64,000 nt of DNA from Agromyces ramosus (GTDB taxonomy: Bacteria; Actinomycetota; Actinomycetes; Actinomycetales; Microbacteriaceae), in assembly GCF_030817175.1 (NCBI RefSeq), contig NZ_JAUSYY010000001.1, forward strand, positions 310,001-374,000. Direction: 5' to 3'. The notes below the pieces were generated by a model. The model was not told where the DNA came from. It saw nothing but the letters and a program-made list of their open reading frames with translations, and searched no databases. Positions 26,853 through 35,395 of this stretch are shown here, one piece after another. Numbering within the stretch: position 1 is the first letter of the stretch; each line of letters begins with the position of its first letter. A program made the position numbers and the translations under genes.

Positions 26853-27764
26853 TCAGACCTTGAGGTACCGGGTGATCGCGATGCCCGCCGACACTGCCGC
26901 GAGCAGCACGCCGACGAGGATGAGCAACGGCACCACGAGCAGCGCGTCGGTGAGGTCGACGAAGGTGAACGAGAGACTCTCGGAGAGATAGCCCTGCACG
27001 AAGAAGTACACGATCGCAACCACCGCCCCGCCGGCGAGCAGCGAGCCGATGAGCCCCGCGAAGACGCCCTCGAGCACGAACGGCGTCTGGATGAACCGGT
27101 TGGATGCCCCGACGAGTCGCATGATGCCGAGCTCTCGCCGTCGCGAGAACGCCGACAACCGAATGGTGGTCGCGATGAGCAGCGCCGCCGCGACGAGCAT
27201 GATCGACGCGATCGCGATCGCCGTGTAACTCGCCGCGTTGAGCACGTCGAAGATCTGGTCGAGGTATCTTCGTTGATCGACCACCTGCTCGACGCCCACC
27301 ATGCCCGCGAGGCTCTCGACGAGCACCGCCGATTGCGACGGGTCGACGAGGTTCACCCAGAACGTCTCGTTCAGCACCTCGGGCGTGACGTAGTCGGCGG
27401 CAGGCGTGCCCTCGAACTGCTCCTGGAAGTTCTCGTAGGCCTGCTCGTGGTCTTCGAAGTAGAACTCGTCGATGAACGGCGAGAGCGTGTCAGAGCTGAG
27501 CTGCTCCTCGATCGCGGCCTTCTGCTCCTCGGTCGCCTCGCCGTCGGTGCACCCCGCGGTCGTCGAGACGGCCGTGCAGAGGTACACCGCGACCTGCGCC
27601 CGGTCGTACCAGTAGTTCTTCATCTGCGCGATCTGCAGCTGCAGCAGGGCCGCCGTGCCCACGAAGGTGAGCGAGATGAACGTGACGAGCACGACGGAGA
27701 CGACCATCGAGGCGTTGCGCCGGAGGCCGTTCGCCGCCTCGGAGAGTACGAGACCGAGCCTCAT
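26853..27764 (-). CDS. ftsX: Cell division protein FtsX
   Basis: 303 residues with the four-helix FtsX layout: helix 1 at about 20-42, a large extracellular domain (about 45-195), then three helices at 200-300 with [31 protein letters not shown]. FtsEX is an ABC-type complex that activates peptidoglycan hydrolases at the septum. The extracellular loop holds two cysteines ([15 protein letters not shown]) that may form a disulfide. The ATG overlaps the ftsE stop as ATGA. Confidence 0.96.
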   Translation of the reverse strand: MRLGLVLSEAANGLRRNASMVVSVVLVTFISLTFVGTAALLQLQIAQMKNYWYDRAQVAVYLCTAVSTTAGCTDGEATEEQKAAIEEQLSSDTLSPFIDEFYFEDHEQAYENFQEQFEGTPAADYVTPEVLNETFWVNLVDPSQSAVLVESLAGMVGVEQVVDQRRYLDQIFDVLNAASYTAIAIASIMLVAAALLIATTIRLSAFSRRRELGIMRLVGASNRFIQTPFVLEGVFAGLIGSLLAGGAVVAIVYFFVQGYLSESLSFTFVDLTDALLVVPLLILVGVLLAAVSAGIAITRYLKV

Positions 27765-28807
27765 TTCGTCGGCCCCACTTCTTGATCGTCGTCGCCTTCC
27801 CGGGGGCCTCCCGGGGCCCTGAGTCCCAGCCGTTCGGCGAGGGTCAGATGCGGGGATGCCGCGGTGGCGGTCTTCTTCGTGCCGGTCCTGCCTGCGCCCT
27901 CGGCGTCGGCGTCGTCGCCGTCGGCGCGCGTGATGGGCACCGACGCGGTCGCGGCAGCCGTGATCGCGGCCGCGGCATCCGTCACCTCGTCGCGCTCCTC
28001 GGGCTCGACGTAGAGCGGCGGCGCCTCGCGCATGACCTCGGCGTTGACCTTCGGAGCGGCCGACGTCATCGGCTCGGCAGCCACGATCGGCTCGGCGGTC
28101 TCGTCGTCGCCGGGTTCGCGGAGCGCGGCGCCGTAGCCGGCGCTGCGCTCGTCGCGCACGATGTCGCCGGCCGAGAGCTCGATGACACGGCGCTGCATCT
28201 CGTCGACGATGCCGGCCTCGTGCGTGGCCATGACGACCGTGGTGCCACCGGCGTTGATGCGTTCGAGGAGCGTCATGATGCCGGCGCTCGTCACCGGGTC
28301 GAGGTTGCCCGTGGGCTCGTCGGCCAGGAGGATCTGCGGCTTGTTCACGATGGCGCGCGCGATGGCGACACGCTGCTGCTCGCCACCGGAGAGCTCATGG
28401 GGCATCCGCTTGCCCTTGCCGTCGAGGCCGACGAGCTTCAGCGTCTCGGGCACCGCCGACTGGATGAAACCGCGCGACTTGCCGATGACGCGGAGCGTGA
28501 ACGCGACGTTCTCGTAGACGTTCTTGTTCGGCAGCAGCCGGAAGTCCTGGAACACGACACCGAGGTGGCGGCGGAAGTACGGCACCTTGCGACTCGAGAT
28601 CGAGCCGAGGTCTTGGCCGAGCACGTGGATCTTGCCCTTCGACGGCTTCTCCTCCTTGAGGATCAGCCGGAGGAAGCTCGACTTGCCGGACCCGGAGGCG
28701 CCGACGAGGAAGACGAACTCGCCGCGGAGGATCTCCACCCCAATGTCGTTCAGGGCGGGCCTGGACTGGCCGGGATAGGTCTTGGTGACGGAGTCGAAGC
28801 GGATCAT
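27761..28807 (-). CDS. ftsE: Cell division ATP-binding protein FtsE with long C-terminal tail
   Basis: 348 residues from the ATG at 28807 ([13 protein letters not shown]). A TAGGCT lies 8 nt upstream, which favours this start over the ATG at 28813. The ABC ATPase is complete: GASGSGKSS (about 37-45), Q-loop VFQDFRLLP, signature [15 protein letters not shown], Walker [13 protein letters not shown], and H-loop ATHEAG. The usual protein ends near residue 228. Here a further 120 residues follow, rich in Ala/Glu/Asp/Pro and ending [28 protein letters not shown], probably disordered. FtsX follows directly. Confidence 0.95.
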   Translation of the reverse strand: MIRFDSVTKTYPGQSRPALNDIGVEILRGEFVFLVGASGSGKSSFLRLILKEEKPSKGKIHVLGQDLGSISSRKVPYFRRHLGVVFQDFRLLPNKNVYENVAFTLRVIGKSRGFIQSAVPETLKLVGLDGKGKRMPHELSGGEQQRVAIARAIVNKPQILLADEPTGNLDPVTSAGIMTLLERINAGGTTVVMATHEAGIVDEMQRRVIELSAGDIVRDERSAGYGAALREPGDDETAEPIVAAEPMTSAAPKVNAEVMREAPPLYVEPEERDEVTDAAAAITAAATASVPITRADGDDADAEGAGRTGTKKTATAASPHLTLAERLGLRAPGGPREGDDDQEVGPTK

Positions 28808-28815
28808 CGCCATCG

Positions 28816-28821
28816 AGCCTA
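28816..28821 (-). promoter_or_regulatory. -10 element of the ftsE-ftsX transcript
   Basis: TAGGCT on the minus strand, 8 nt before the ATG at 28807 and only 2 nt before the ATG at 28813, so it decides for the former. Confidence 0.45.
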
Positions 28822-28870
28822 AGCAGCGACGCGGTGAATCGGTGCAACGACGCGCACGTTCACCGCCTGT

Positions 28871-29977
28871 CTACTCGACCTTCTGCTTGCGCCACTTGAT
28901 GCCCGCGGCGATGAAGCCGTCGAGGTCACCGTCGAAGACGTGGCTCGGGTTGCCGACCTCGTAGTCGGTGCGAAGGTCTTTCACCATCTGGTACGGCGCG
29001 AGCACGTAGGAGCGCATCTGGTCGCCCCAGCTGGCGGTGATGTTGCCGGCGAACTCCTTCTTCTGCGCGGCCTCCTGCTCCTTCTGCAGCAGCAGCAGGC
29101 GCGACTGCAGCACGCGCATGGCCGCGGCGCGGTTCTGGATCTGGGACTTCTCGTTCTGCATCGAGACGACCGTGCCCGTGGGGATGTGGGTGAGGCGCAC
29201 CGCCGAGTCGGTCGTGTTGACCGACTGTCCGCCGGGTCCTGATGAGCGGAACACGTCGACGCGGATGTCGTTCTCGGGGATCTCGATCGCCTCGGTCTCC
29301 TCCATGAGCGGGATGACCTCGACCGCGGCGAAGCTCGTCTGGCGCTTGCCGGCCTGGCCGAACGGGCTCATGCGCACGAGACGGTGCGTGCCGGCCTCGA
29401 CGCTCAGCGTGCCGAACGCGTAGGGCGCGTCGATCTCGAACGTCGCGGACTTGATGCCCGCCTCTTCGGCGTAGCTCGTGTCCATGACGGTGGCGGAGTA
29501 GCCGTGCTTCTCGGCCCAGCGCAGGTACATGCGCATGAGCATCTCGGCGAAGTCGGCGGCGTCGACGCCACCGGCGCCGGCACGGATGGTGATGACCGCG
29601 GGACGGTCGTCCCACTCGCCGTCGAGCAGGGTCTGCACCTCGAGCTCGCCGATGGCCTTCTGCAGCTGGACGAGCTCGTCGCGCGCCTCGGTGGCACTCT
29701 CCTCATCGCCCATCTCGTTGGCGAGCTCGATGAGCACCTCGAGATCGTCGAGGCGCGAGTCGATGCTCTTCACCCGCGCGAGCTCGGACTGGCGGTGGCT
29801 GAGCGCACTCGTCACCTTCTGCGCGTTCGCGGTGTCGTCCCAGAGGTCGGGCGCACCCGCGAGCTCGGACAGCCGCTCGATCTCCGACTGGAGGCCGTCG
29901 ACGTCGACGACGGAACGGATGTCGCGGAAAGTGGAGCGCAGCGCGGCGATCTCCTGCGTGAGGTCAAGATCCAACAT
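28871..29977 (-). CDS. prfB: Peptide chain release factor 2
   Basis: 368 residues, full length. The peptidyl-tRNA hydrolysis motif [20 protein letters not shown] (GGQ at about 249-251) and the stop-codon-reading tripeptide SPF (about 204-206, in VRMSPFGQ) identify RF2, which reads UGA and UAA. The N-terminus runs without interruption, so the programmed +1 frameshift found in many other bacteria is absent. It is the first gene of the prfB-ftsE-ftsX-smpB run; a 63-nt gap separates it from ftsE. Confidence 0.97.
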   Translation of the reverse strand: MLDLDLTQEIAALRSTFRDIRSVVDVDGLQSEIERLSELAGAPDLWDDTANAQKVTSALSHRQSELARVKSIDSRLDDLEVLIELANEMGDEESATEARDELVQLQKAIGELEVQTLLDGEWDDRPAVITIRAGAGGVDAADFAEMLMRMYLRWAEKHGYSATVMDTSYAEEAGIKSATFEIDAPYAFGTLSVEAGTHRLVRMSPFGQAGKRQTSFAAVEVIPLMEETEAIEIPENDIRVDVFRSSGPGGQSVNTTDSAVRLTHIPTGTVVSMQNEKSQIQNRAAAMRVLQSRLLLLQKEQEAAQKKEFAGNITASWGDQMRSYVLAPYQMVKDLRTDYEVGNPSHVFDGDLDGFIAAGIKWRKQKVE

Positions 29978-30008
29978 GGCTTCCCCAGCCTACGCGACCC
30001 GGGCGGCG

Positions 30009-30014
30009 TACACT
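30009..30014 (+). promoter_or_regulatory. Putative -10 element of the Hcp-like gene
   Basis: TACACT, 59 nt upstream of the ATG at 30074, in the short divergent gap between prfB and the Hcp-like gene. Confidence 0.35.
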
Positions 30015-30073
30015 TCGGGTCAACGGGCTTCACGACGTGCGTCCTGTGCGTCGACCCGCGCGAGGAGACGAGC

Positions 30074-30595
30074 ATGGCCGTCAACACGTATCTCACCTTC
30101 TTCGATGACGCCGACGGCGAGTCGGGTGCCGTCGGCCACGAACAGTGGATCGAGCTCCGCTCGTGGAACTGGGCGGTGACGTCGACGGTGGCCGCGCATG
30201 CGGGTCCCGGCGGCGGCACGGGCGCCGGCCTCGGCAGCGGCGCGGGAGTCGCAACCCCCACGGCATTGCGCTGGGAGCACGCATTCGATGCCTCGTCGAC
30301 CCGCCTGCTCGGCTTCGTCGCTTCGGGTCGCCGGCTGGCGAAGGCGGAGCTGCACGTCACCCGCGGCGGCGGCCACAGCGGCCGTGATGCGTGGCTCGCC
30401 GTGACGATGCGCGATCTCGTCATCACGTCGGTCGCGACGTCGGGTGCGAGCGACGGCTCGGTCGCGCAGGAGGTCGCCATGGACTTCCGCTCGATGAGCG
30501 TCGAGTACCGCCGGCAACTGCACACCGGGTCGCTCGCGACGCCCGCGACGTTCGAGTGGGACATCGCCACGGGGGTCTCGAGCACGTCGCCGTGA
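30074..30595 (+). CDS. Hcp1-family (type VI secretion tube-like) protein, orphan
   Basis: 173 residues with GAGGAG about 6 nt before the ATG. The start AVNTYLTFFDD, the IELRSWNWAV segment after it, and the later LRWEHAFDASSTRLLGFVASGRRLAKAELHVTR resemble Hcp-type beta-barrel proteins (intact IxLxSWxW and a xFxxxxDxxSPxL-like core). Actinobacteria lack type VI secretion, and no VgrG, sheath, ATPase or baseplate gene is nearby. A Gly-rich insert (GPGGGTGAGLGSGAG) interrupts the domain. Similar orphan proteins are annotated as Hcp in Gram-positives; their job is unknown. The call rests on weak pattern similarity. Confidence 0.55.
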   Translation: MAVNTYLTFFDDADGESGAVGHEQWIELRSWNWAVTSTVAAHAGPGGGTGAGLGSGAGVATPTALRWEHAFDASSTRLLGFVASGRRLAKAELHVTRGGGHSGRDAWLAVTMRDLVITSVATSGASDGSVAQEVAMDFRSMSVEYRRQLHTGSLATPATFEWDIATGVSSTSP

Positions 30596-30656
30596 CGCGC
30601 TGAAGGGGCATCCGCTCGCCGTCTCGGGCGGTTGCAGCCCGGTTCGGCGTCGGGTG

Positions 30657-30662
30657 TACGGT
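30657..30662 (+). promoter_or_regulatory. -10 element of probable leaderless MFS transcript
   Basis: TACGGT, 7 nt before the ATG at 30670 (only 4 nt before the alternative GTG at 30667). Confidence 0.45.
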
Positions 30663-30669
30663 CGAGGTG

Positions 30670-31962
30670 ATGACCGACACGACGCCTCCGTTCTCGTGGC
30701 GCTCGATCATCCTCCCGGCCTACCTGCCGACGCTGCTCTTCTCGCTCGGCGAGGGCGCGATGATCCCGGTCATCCCCGTCGTCGCGACCGATCGCGGCGC
30801 CTCGCTCGCACTCGCGGGCCTCATCGCCGCGATGCTCATGGTCGGCGAGCTCGCCGGCGACCTGCCGGCCGGGTGGCTCGTCGCGCGCATCGGCGAGCGC
30901 AACGCCATGATCGCCGCCTCGATGCTCGCGGTGGTGGGCGTGCTCATCGCGCTCGTCTCCCCCACGACGGCGGCACTCGGCATCGGCGTGTTCCTGCTCG
31001 GCCTCGCGACCGCGGTGTTCGGCCTCGCGCGGCACGCGTTCCTCACGAGCTACGTGCCCGAGCAGGTGCGGGCGCGGGCGCTGTCGACGCTCGCCGGCGT
31101 GTTCCGGGGCGGCTGGGCGATCGGCCCGTTCATCGCGGCCGGCCTCATCGCGTACACGGGCTCGGCCGAGCTCGTGTTCTGGGTGCTCGTCGCGGCCTGC
31201 TTCGCGGTCGTGGCGGTGCTGCTCGTGCTGCCCGACCCCGAGCGCGTCTTCGGTGCCGCACGGCTCGCGCGTGAGGCATCCGCGTCGGGTGAGGCACGCA
31301 CGGCCGGCGAGGCGGAAGCGGATGCCGCGTCCCACGGTGTCTTCCGCGCGATCGTGACGCACCGGGCGGTGCTGGCGCGCATCGGCTCGGGGGTCGGCGT
31401 GCTCGCCGCGATGCGCGCGAGCCGCACGATCATCCTGCCGCTCTGGGCCGTCTCGATCGGCATGCCCGCCGAGCAGGCCGCGCTCGTCATCGGCATTTCG
31501 GCCTCGGTCGACTTCGCCCTCTTCTACGTGAGCGGCCAGGTGATGGACCGCTTCGGCCGGCTCTGGAGCGCCATCCCCGGCCTCGTGGGGCTCGCCGCCG
31601 GTCACTTCGTGCTCGCGTTCACCCACGACGTTCCGGCGAACGTCTCGTGGTTCACGGTCGCGGCGCTCGTGCTCGGTGTCGCGAACGGACTCTCGAGCGG
31701 AGTCATCCTCACGCTCGGCGCCGACCTCGCGCCGAAGGCGAACCCGGCACCGTTCCTCGGCGGCTACCGCACCATCGGCGATGCCGGTCAGGCGGCCGCG
31801 CCGCTCGCGCTCGCGGCGATCACGAGCATCGCGACGCTCGCCGTGGCGAGCGCGACGATGGGCGTGGTCGGCCTCGTGGGCGCGGCGATCCTGTGGCGGT
31901 ACATCCCGCGGTATGTGCCGCGTCGCCCGCGCGGTCCTCGGCTGCCGCCGTCGTCGCCCTAA
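30670..31962 (+). CDS. MFS transporter
   Basis: 430 residues with twelve predicted helices. The major-facilitator loop GWLVARIGERNAM after helix 2 matches the GxxxDRxGRR-type motif, and the second half has QVMDRFGRLWSAIPG. A hydrophilic central loop (about residues 200-225, rich in Ala/Glu) separates the halves. Drug or metabolite export is the usual role; the substrate cannot be told. The stop overlaps the stop of the convergent hydrolase gene. Confidence 0.88.
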   Translation: MTDTTPPFSWRSIILPAYLPTLLFSLGEGAMIPVIPVVATDRGASLALAGLIAAMLMVGELAGDLPAGWLVARIGERNAMIAASMLAVVGVLIALVSPTTAALGIGVFLLGLATAVFGLARHAFLTSYVPEQVRARALSTLAGVFRGGWAIGPFIAAGLIAYTGSAELVFWVLVAACFAVVAVLLVLPDPERVFGAARLAREASASGEARTAGEAEADAASHGVFRAIVTHRAVLARIGSGVGVLAAMRASRTIILPLWAVSIGMPAEQAALVIGISASVDFALFYVSGQVMDRFGRLWSAIPGLVGLAAGHFVLAFTHDVPANVSWFTVAALVLGVANGLSSGVILTLGADLAPKANPAPFLGGYRTIGDAGQAAAPLALAAITSIATLAVASATMGVVGLVGAAILWRYIPRYVPRRPRGPRLPPSSP

Positions 31963-32981
31963 CGGCGCCGTTCCGCGCCCCGCACCTCGTCGACGATCTC
32001 AGCGATGGAGTCGATCACCAGCCGCGGGTTGCCCACTTGGATGTAGTGGTCGCTCCCGGTGTCGGTGATGTGCACGGCACGCTGGAACTTCCCGGGCAGA
32101 GCCTTCTGCGCTGCCATCTGCGCAGCCCACAAGGCGTCGGCGAACACTCGGTCGACGCCGGCGGGCAACTGGCCGGAGGCCAGCAGCTCCGGCGTCAACT
32201 GGGGGATGTCGGCGGTGAGCACGGTGACCGGAACGTCGGGCACGTGCGGCGACTCGCGCAGTTCAGTCACGACGGTGTCCAGGTCGAAGAACTCGGCGTC
32301 GGGCTGCGGCGGCGGTGCGTTGAGGTCTTCGAAGATGGCCTGCTGCTCACCTGTCAGGCCGGCTTGGAGGTCCTCCGACAGCGCGTCGACGAGCACGAGC
32401 CCGCTCGCCTGGGTCGGGTGGTCGCCCGCGAAGACTCGGATGATCGGGCCGCCGTAGGAGTGTCCGACGAGCACGAACGGGCCCGTCTCCCCCGACGCCG
32501 TCAGCAGCTTCTCGAGGTCTCCCGCCGAGGTCTGCGCGCTGGTGGGCTGTGCCACGGCAGTGGACCGGCTGCCGCCGGTGCCGGGCCGGTCGTACGCGCA
32601 CACTCTCGTGAACTCGGCGACGTCGTCGTAGACCGTTGGCTGTGCATTCGCCGGGTCGGCCCTCGTGCTCCAGATTTCGGCGGTGTCGCCGAGGCCGGAG
32701 ACGAGAACCACCGTCGGCGAACCGGTGCCATGGCACTCCAGGTAGATTTCGCGGTCATCGCCGACGGTGACGAGACCATTCCGATCCGCTGTCGACTCGG
32801 TTGGCGAGGAAGCGGTCTCTCGGGGCCGGTCACCTGAGGAGCATGCGGTGAGCAGCACGACGACGGAAGCGAGCAGAGGGAGCCGATGTCGGAGCAGCGC
32901 GCTGCAAGTCATCCGGCGCGCGCGGGTCGGCGCTCGCCCCTGCCGCTCGAGCGCGTCCTGATCTGATGCGAGCTGCAGCAT
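31959..32981 (-). CDS. Alpha/beta hydrolase, predicted lipoprotein
   Basis: 340 residues. Hydrolase fold: LVSGLGDTAEIW, CAYDRPGTGGS, nucleophile elbow VLVGHSYGGPI (Ser), VLVDAL, and ITDTGSDHYIQ with the catalytic His. The N-terminus has a helix ending LLTACSSG, a lipobox, so the enzyme is probably anchored outside the membrane. The ATG at 32981 has GGGGGA upstream; the ATG at 32912 would give a more normal signal peptide but no ribosome site. It may be an esterase or lipase; substrate unknown. Confidence 0.85.
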   Translation of the reverse strand: MLQLASDQDALERQGRAPTRARRMTCSALLRHRLPLLASVVVLLTACSSGDRPRETASSPTESTADRNGLVTVGDDREIYLECHGTGSPTVVLVSGLGDTAEIWSTRADPANAQPTVYDDVAEFTRVCAYDRPGTGGSRSTAVAQPTSAQTSAGDLEKLLTASGETGPFVLVGHSYGGPIIRVFAGDHPTQASGLVLVDALSEDLQAGLTGEQQAIFEDLNAPPPQPDAEFFDLDTVVTELRESPHVPDVPVTVLTADIPQLTPELLASGQLPAGVDRVFADALWAAQMAAQKALPGKFQRAVHITDTGSDHYIQVGNPRLVIDSIAEIVDEVRGAERRR

Positions 32982-33143
32982 CCCACGTCCCCCGTCGTCA
33001 GCCGGGCAACACGTCGCGGTGTCGGCGTCGGCCTGTCGAGTGTGGCACGTTCGGTGGTCGACGCCCGGTGAACTCGGTCACTTCGGCCCGGACCCGTTGC
33101 GGGCGCCTGCCTCCCCCGGGTCTCGGAAGATCGCCACGACTCC

Positions 33144-33446
33144 TCAGAAGATCGACATGAAGAGCGGCGCGGCCAGGAAGACCGCCTGGGTGACGATCAC
33201 GAAGCCGGCGATGATGACGGCGGGAATCCACAGCCGACCGCCGACCCGGCCGGGTTCACGTTCGAGCTCGCGTCGGGCGAGCACGGCGAACACGACGCTG
33301 ACGGCGGCGATCACCATGGGGAGGATGTCGAGGACGAAGAGCGCCCCGACGGCGAGGACGAGCGCCAGGATCGCCTTCCATGACACGCGCGAGGCGGAGG
33401 CGGAATCGCCGCCGCTGGGTTCACCTGGTGGGCGCGAAGCGCTCAT
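33144..33446 (-). CDS. Small membrane protein, DUF4190-like
   Basis: 100 residues. A hydrophilic N-terminus of about 25 residues, then two helices (ILALVLAVGALFVLDILPMVIAAVSVVFAVLA as a hairpin, and IPAVIIAGFVIVTQAVFLAAPLF) with the linker RRELEREPGRVGGR between them, the plan of DUF4190-type proteins. The ATG overlaps the natural stop of the PPOX gene as TGATG. Because of the frameshift in that gene, the raw reading frame joins both into one 239-codon ORF; I treat them as two genes. Confidence 0.65.
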   Translation of the reverse strand: MSASRPPGEPSGGDSASASRVSWKAILALVLAVGALFVLDILPMVIAAVSVVFAVLARRELEREPGRVGGRLWIPAVIIAGFVIVTQAVFLAAPLFMSIF

Positions 33447-33845
33447 CAGCGGCCGTTGACCTTCTCGATGGCCATGACGAGGATGACCCGGTCGGCCTTG
33501 TCGGCCGGGCGCGGGGGTGTCGGCGTCGCCGTAGCGCTGCCCGAGGTGCACGTAGAAGTCGCCTTCGGGGTCGGCGATGACCTCGGCGAGGCGGCCGCGC
33601 ACCTCGACGTACTTCATGGGGTTCTCGGGGTCGATGACCTCGAGGGTCATGTGCGGGTTCTTCTGCAGGTTGCGGAACTTGGCCCGCTTGGTCGTGTGCG
33701 TGAAGCGGATGACCCCGGCTTCGCCGTCGAACTCGAACCACATCGGGTTGACCTGCACGCTGCCGTTGGGTCGCACGGTGCCGAGGTGGCCGAATGCGGG
33801 TGCGGTGAGGATGCGGGCGAAGTGGTCGGTGAGTTCGATCGTCAT
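33446..33845 (-). pseudogene. PPOX-class F420-dependent oxidoreductase with a single-base frameshift
   Basis: MTIELTDHFARILTAPAFGHLGTV, then VQVNPMWFEFDGEAGVIRFTHTTKRAKFRNLQKNPHMTLEV and YVEVRGR are the flavin-reductase-like split-barrel of PPOX/F420 enzymes. After HLGQRYGDADTP the frame shifts. Removing one G from the run at 33507-33509 (or from the five-G run just after) restores the family ending ADKADRVILVMAIEKVNGR and a stop at 33448-33446. The total length of 400 nt (133 codons plus one base) fits exactly one inserted base. Either a recent mutation or a sequencing error in G-rich DNA. Start chosen at the ATG 33845. Confidence 0.8.
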
Positions 33846-33869
33846 CCCATCAGTCAACCGCATCGCCGC

Positions 33870-34322
33870 CTAGTGAAAGACCGACCGGGCCGTCGCGGTC
33901 ACCTCGATCGGCACCGAGATCGGCAGCAGCTCGGTGTGCATCGGCGCGTACCAGACAGAGCTCACGGTGACCGTCGCGCTCTGGCCGTCGTCGGATGCCG
34001 CACGCACGAGCCGCACGTCGGCGAGCCCGTGCTCGGCGTCGCCGAGGTACTCGACCGCCGCTTGCCGCACGGCGCCGCTCTCGAGCTCGAGTGAGAGCCG
34101 GTTGCCGTCGACCTCGACCGTTTCGAGGCTCCATGCCTCGGCCGCGGCGAGCGCAGCACCGTCGGCCAGCGTGAACAGGCGCTTGCGCTCGAGGTAGAGC
34201 GACGTGGCCGCGACCACGACGAACACAAGCGAGAGCCCGAGGAAGCAGAAGAAGATCGTGAGCAGGAGGGTGGAGCCGTCATCGTCGTGTCGCCGCTCGA
34301 GTGCTGGGCGGAGGCGACGCAT
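33870..34322 (-). CDS. TadG-like pilus assembly protein
   Basis: 150 residues. A short basic N-terminus (MRRLRPALERRHDDDGS), then one hydrophobic helix (LLLTIFFCFLGLSLVFVVVAATSLYLERKRLFTLADGAALAAAEA) that carries the pseudopilin pattern of TadE/TadG proteins, and a small C-terminal beta domain. The ATG overlaps the previous stop as TGATG; a GTG at 34325 is equally possible. It is the last gene of the minus-strand Tad locus. Confidence 0.7.
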   Translation of the reverse strand: MRRLRPALERRHDDDGSTLLLTIFFCFLGLSLVFVVVAATSLYLERKRLFTLADGAALAAAEAWSLETVEVDGNRLSLELESGAVRQAAVEYLGDAEHGLADVRLVRAASDDGQSATVTVSSVWYAPMHTELLPISVPIEVTATARSVFH

Positions 34323-34765
34323 CACGAGCCGCTCCCGGCGAATCGCGACACGGTCTGCGTGGCCGTCGCGGTGATCGGCACGCTTCCGAACCGGTCGAGC
34401 GTGAGGAAGTCGGGCACGAGGGGCAAGGTGAGACTGGCCGTCACCGTGACGTGCACCCGTGTTCCGGGCTCGGCGCAGTCTGGGGCGCAGCCGACGGTGA
34501 CGGATGCGTCGGAGGCTTCGACCCCGTAGTCGGCGAGCGCGACCCGCACGACGCGATCGACAGCGGCATCCGCCGACGCCTGGTCGCCCGCGACCACCGC
34601 AACCCGTGCAGCATGACGCGCCGCGCCCTCGACGGCGAGGGCACCCCCTTGGATCTCCGCAACGGCGAGCACGAGGTACACGAGGGGCACCAGCAGGATG
34701 ATGCCGACCGTCAGGAACTCGAGGGATGCCGAGCCGCGCTCATTCGAGATGCTCGACCGCCGCAT
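34322..34765 (-). CDS. TadE-family pseudopilin
   Basis: 147 residues. NERGSASLEFLTVGIILLVPLVYLVLAVAEIQGGALAVEGAARHAAR is the classic TadE N-terminus, with the Glu at position +5 relative to the cleavage Gly-Ser. The C-terminal domain holds two Cys (GCAPDCAEP). A strong GGAGGTGA ribosome site lies 6 nt before the ATG, inside the end of the preceding gene (26-nt overlap). Confidence 0.85.
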   Translation of the reverse strand: MRRSSISNERGSASLEFLTVGIILLVPLVYLVLAVAEIQGGALAVEGAARHAARVAVVAGDQASADAAVDRVVRVALADYGVEASDASVTVGCAPDCAEPGTRVHVTVTASLTLPLVPDFLTLDRFGSVPITATATQTVSRFAGSGS

Positions 34766-35153
34766 GGCCGGTCACCTCCAATGCGCGCTCGAAGCCCAGG
34801 AGTCCGACGACCGGGAGCGTCGCCCGCACCGTTATGGCCACCACGGGAACACCGGCGACCGTCGAACGGCTCGCGGTGACGTCTTCGGCGTACTCTGCTG
34901 AGATCGCCATGCCGATGAGGTCCCGGGTGCGCGCGACGCCGTCGCCGTCGCTCGAACCCGCGAGCGATGCGTAGCGTGCGCCCTCAGCGGCCGCGTCGAG
35001 CACCGTGTTGCGCACGTGCAGTGCGAGCGCGAGTTGCACGACCGCGAGCGTCACCACGGTGAGGAGCACGCCCACGAGGGTGAACTCGGCGACGGCCGAC
35101 CCTCGATCATCGCGGAGGAGCGCCGCAAGGGGTGGACGAGTCGCTCGCCTCAG
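34740..35153 (-). CDS. TadE-like pseudopilin, probable CTG start
   Basis: 137 residues if translation begins at the CTG at 35153. DDRGSAVAEFTLVGVLLTVVTLAVVQLALALHVRNTVLDAAAEGARYASLAG is a clear TadE signature. No ATG, GTG or TTG lies in frame between the preceding Flp-like gene and this domain; the next GTG upstream (35297) would run inside the Flp-like gene. CTG at 35153 overlaps the preceding stop as CTGA, analogous to the ATGA couplings elsewhere. The domain call is firm; the start is inferred. Confidence 0.75.
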   Translation of the reverse strand: MRRATRPPLAALLRDDRGSAVAEFTLVGVLLTVVTLAVVQLALALHVRNTVLDAAAEGARYASLAGSSDGDGVARTRDLIGMAISAEYAEDVTASRSTVAGVPVVAITVRATLPVVGLLGFERALEVTGHAAVEHLE

Positions 35154-35317
35154 AACCCCAGTACGCGGCTGATGGCCTGGTCGAAGACGCCCGACAGCGC
35201 CGGACCGGCAAGGCCCCAGATCACGATGACGAGACCCGCCGTCATGAGCGTGATGAGCACCCAGCCGGGCACATCGCCACGTTCGTCGCGGAGACACTCG
35301 CTGATCGAAGTTCGCAT
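35150..35317 (-). CDS. Flp/DUF4244-like small pilin-locus peptide
   Basis: 55 residues: MRTSISECLRDERGDVPGW followed by one helix (VLITLMTAGLVIVIWGLAG). AAAGGA lies 6 nt before the ATG at 35317, which favours it over the ATG at 35323. The RDERG...helix plan and position between tadC and tadE match the small Flp-type pilin or DUF4244 gene of actinobacterial Tad loci. The usual Glu/Tyr pair of Flp pilins is absent (GDVPGW instead), so it may be a variant or a non-pilin partner. Confidence 0.7.
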   Translation of the reverse strand: MRTSISECLRDERGDVPGWVLITLMTAGLVIVIWGLAGPALSGVFDQAISRVLGF

Positions 35318-35395
35318 GGACATTCCTTTCGTCGGCGGGTGGATCCGCACGTTCAGGGCTGGGCACAGATCGGGTCATCGCTGGGGGCCGGGCCA

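Noticed and set aside
28871..29977. Programmed frameshift in prfB
   Set aside because: The frame is continuous from the ATG; no in-frame TGA or slippery CTT-TGA-C is present near codon 25.
30074..30595. Full type VI secretion or phage-tail cluster around the Hcp-like gene
   Set aside because: Neighbours are prfB, an MFS transporter and a hydrolase; no sheath, baseplate or VgrG gene is in the window.
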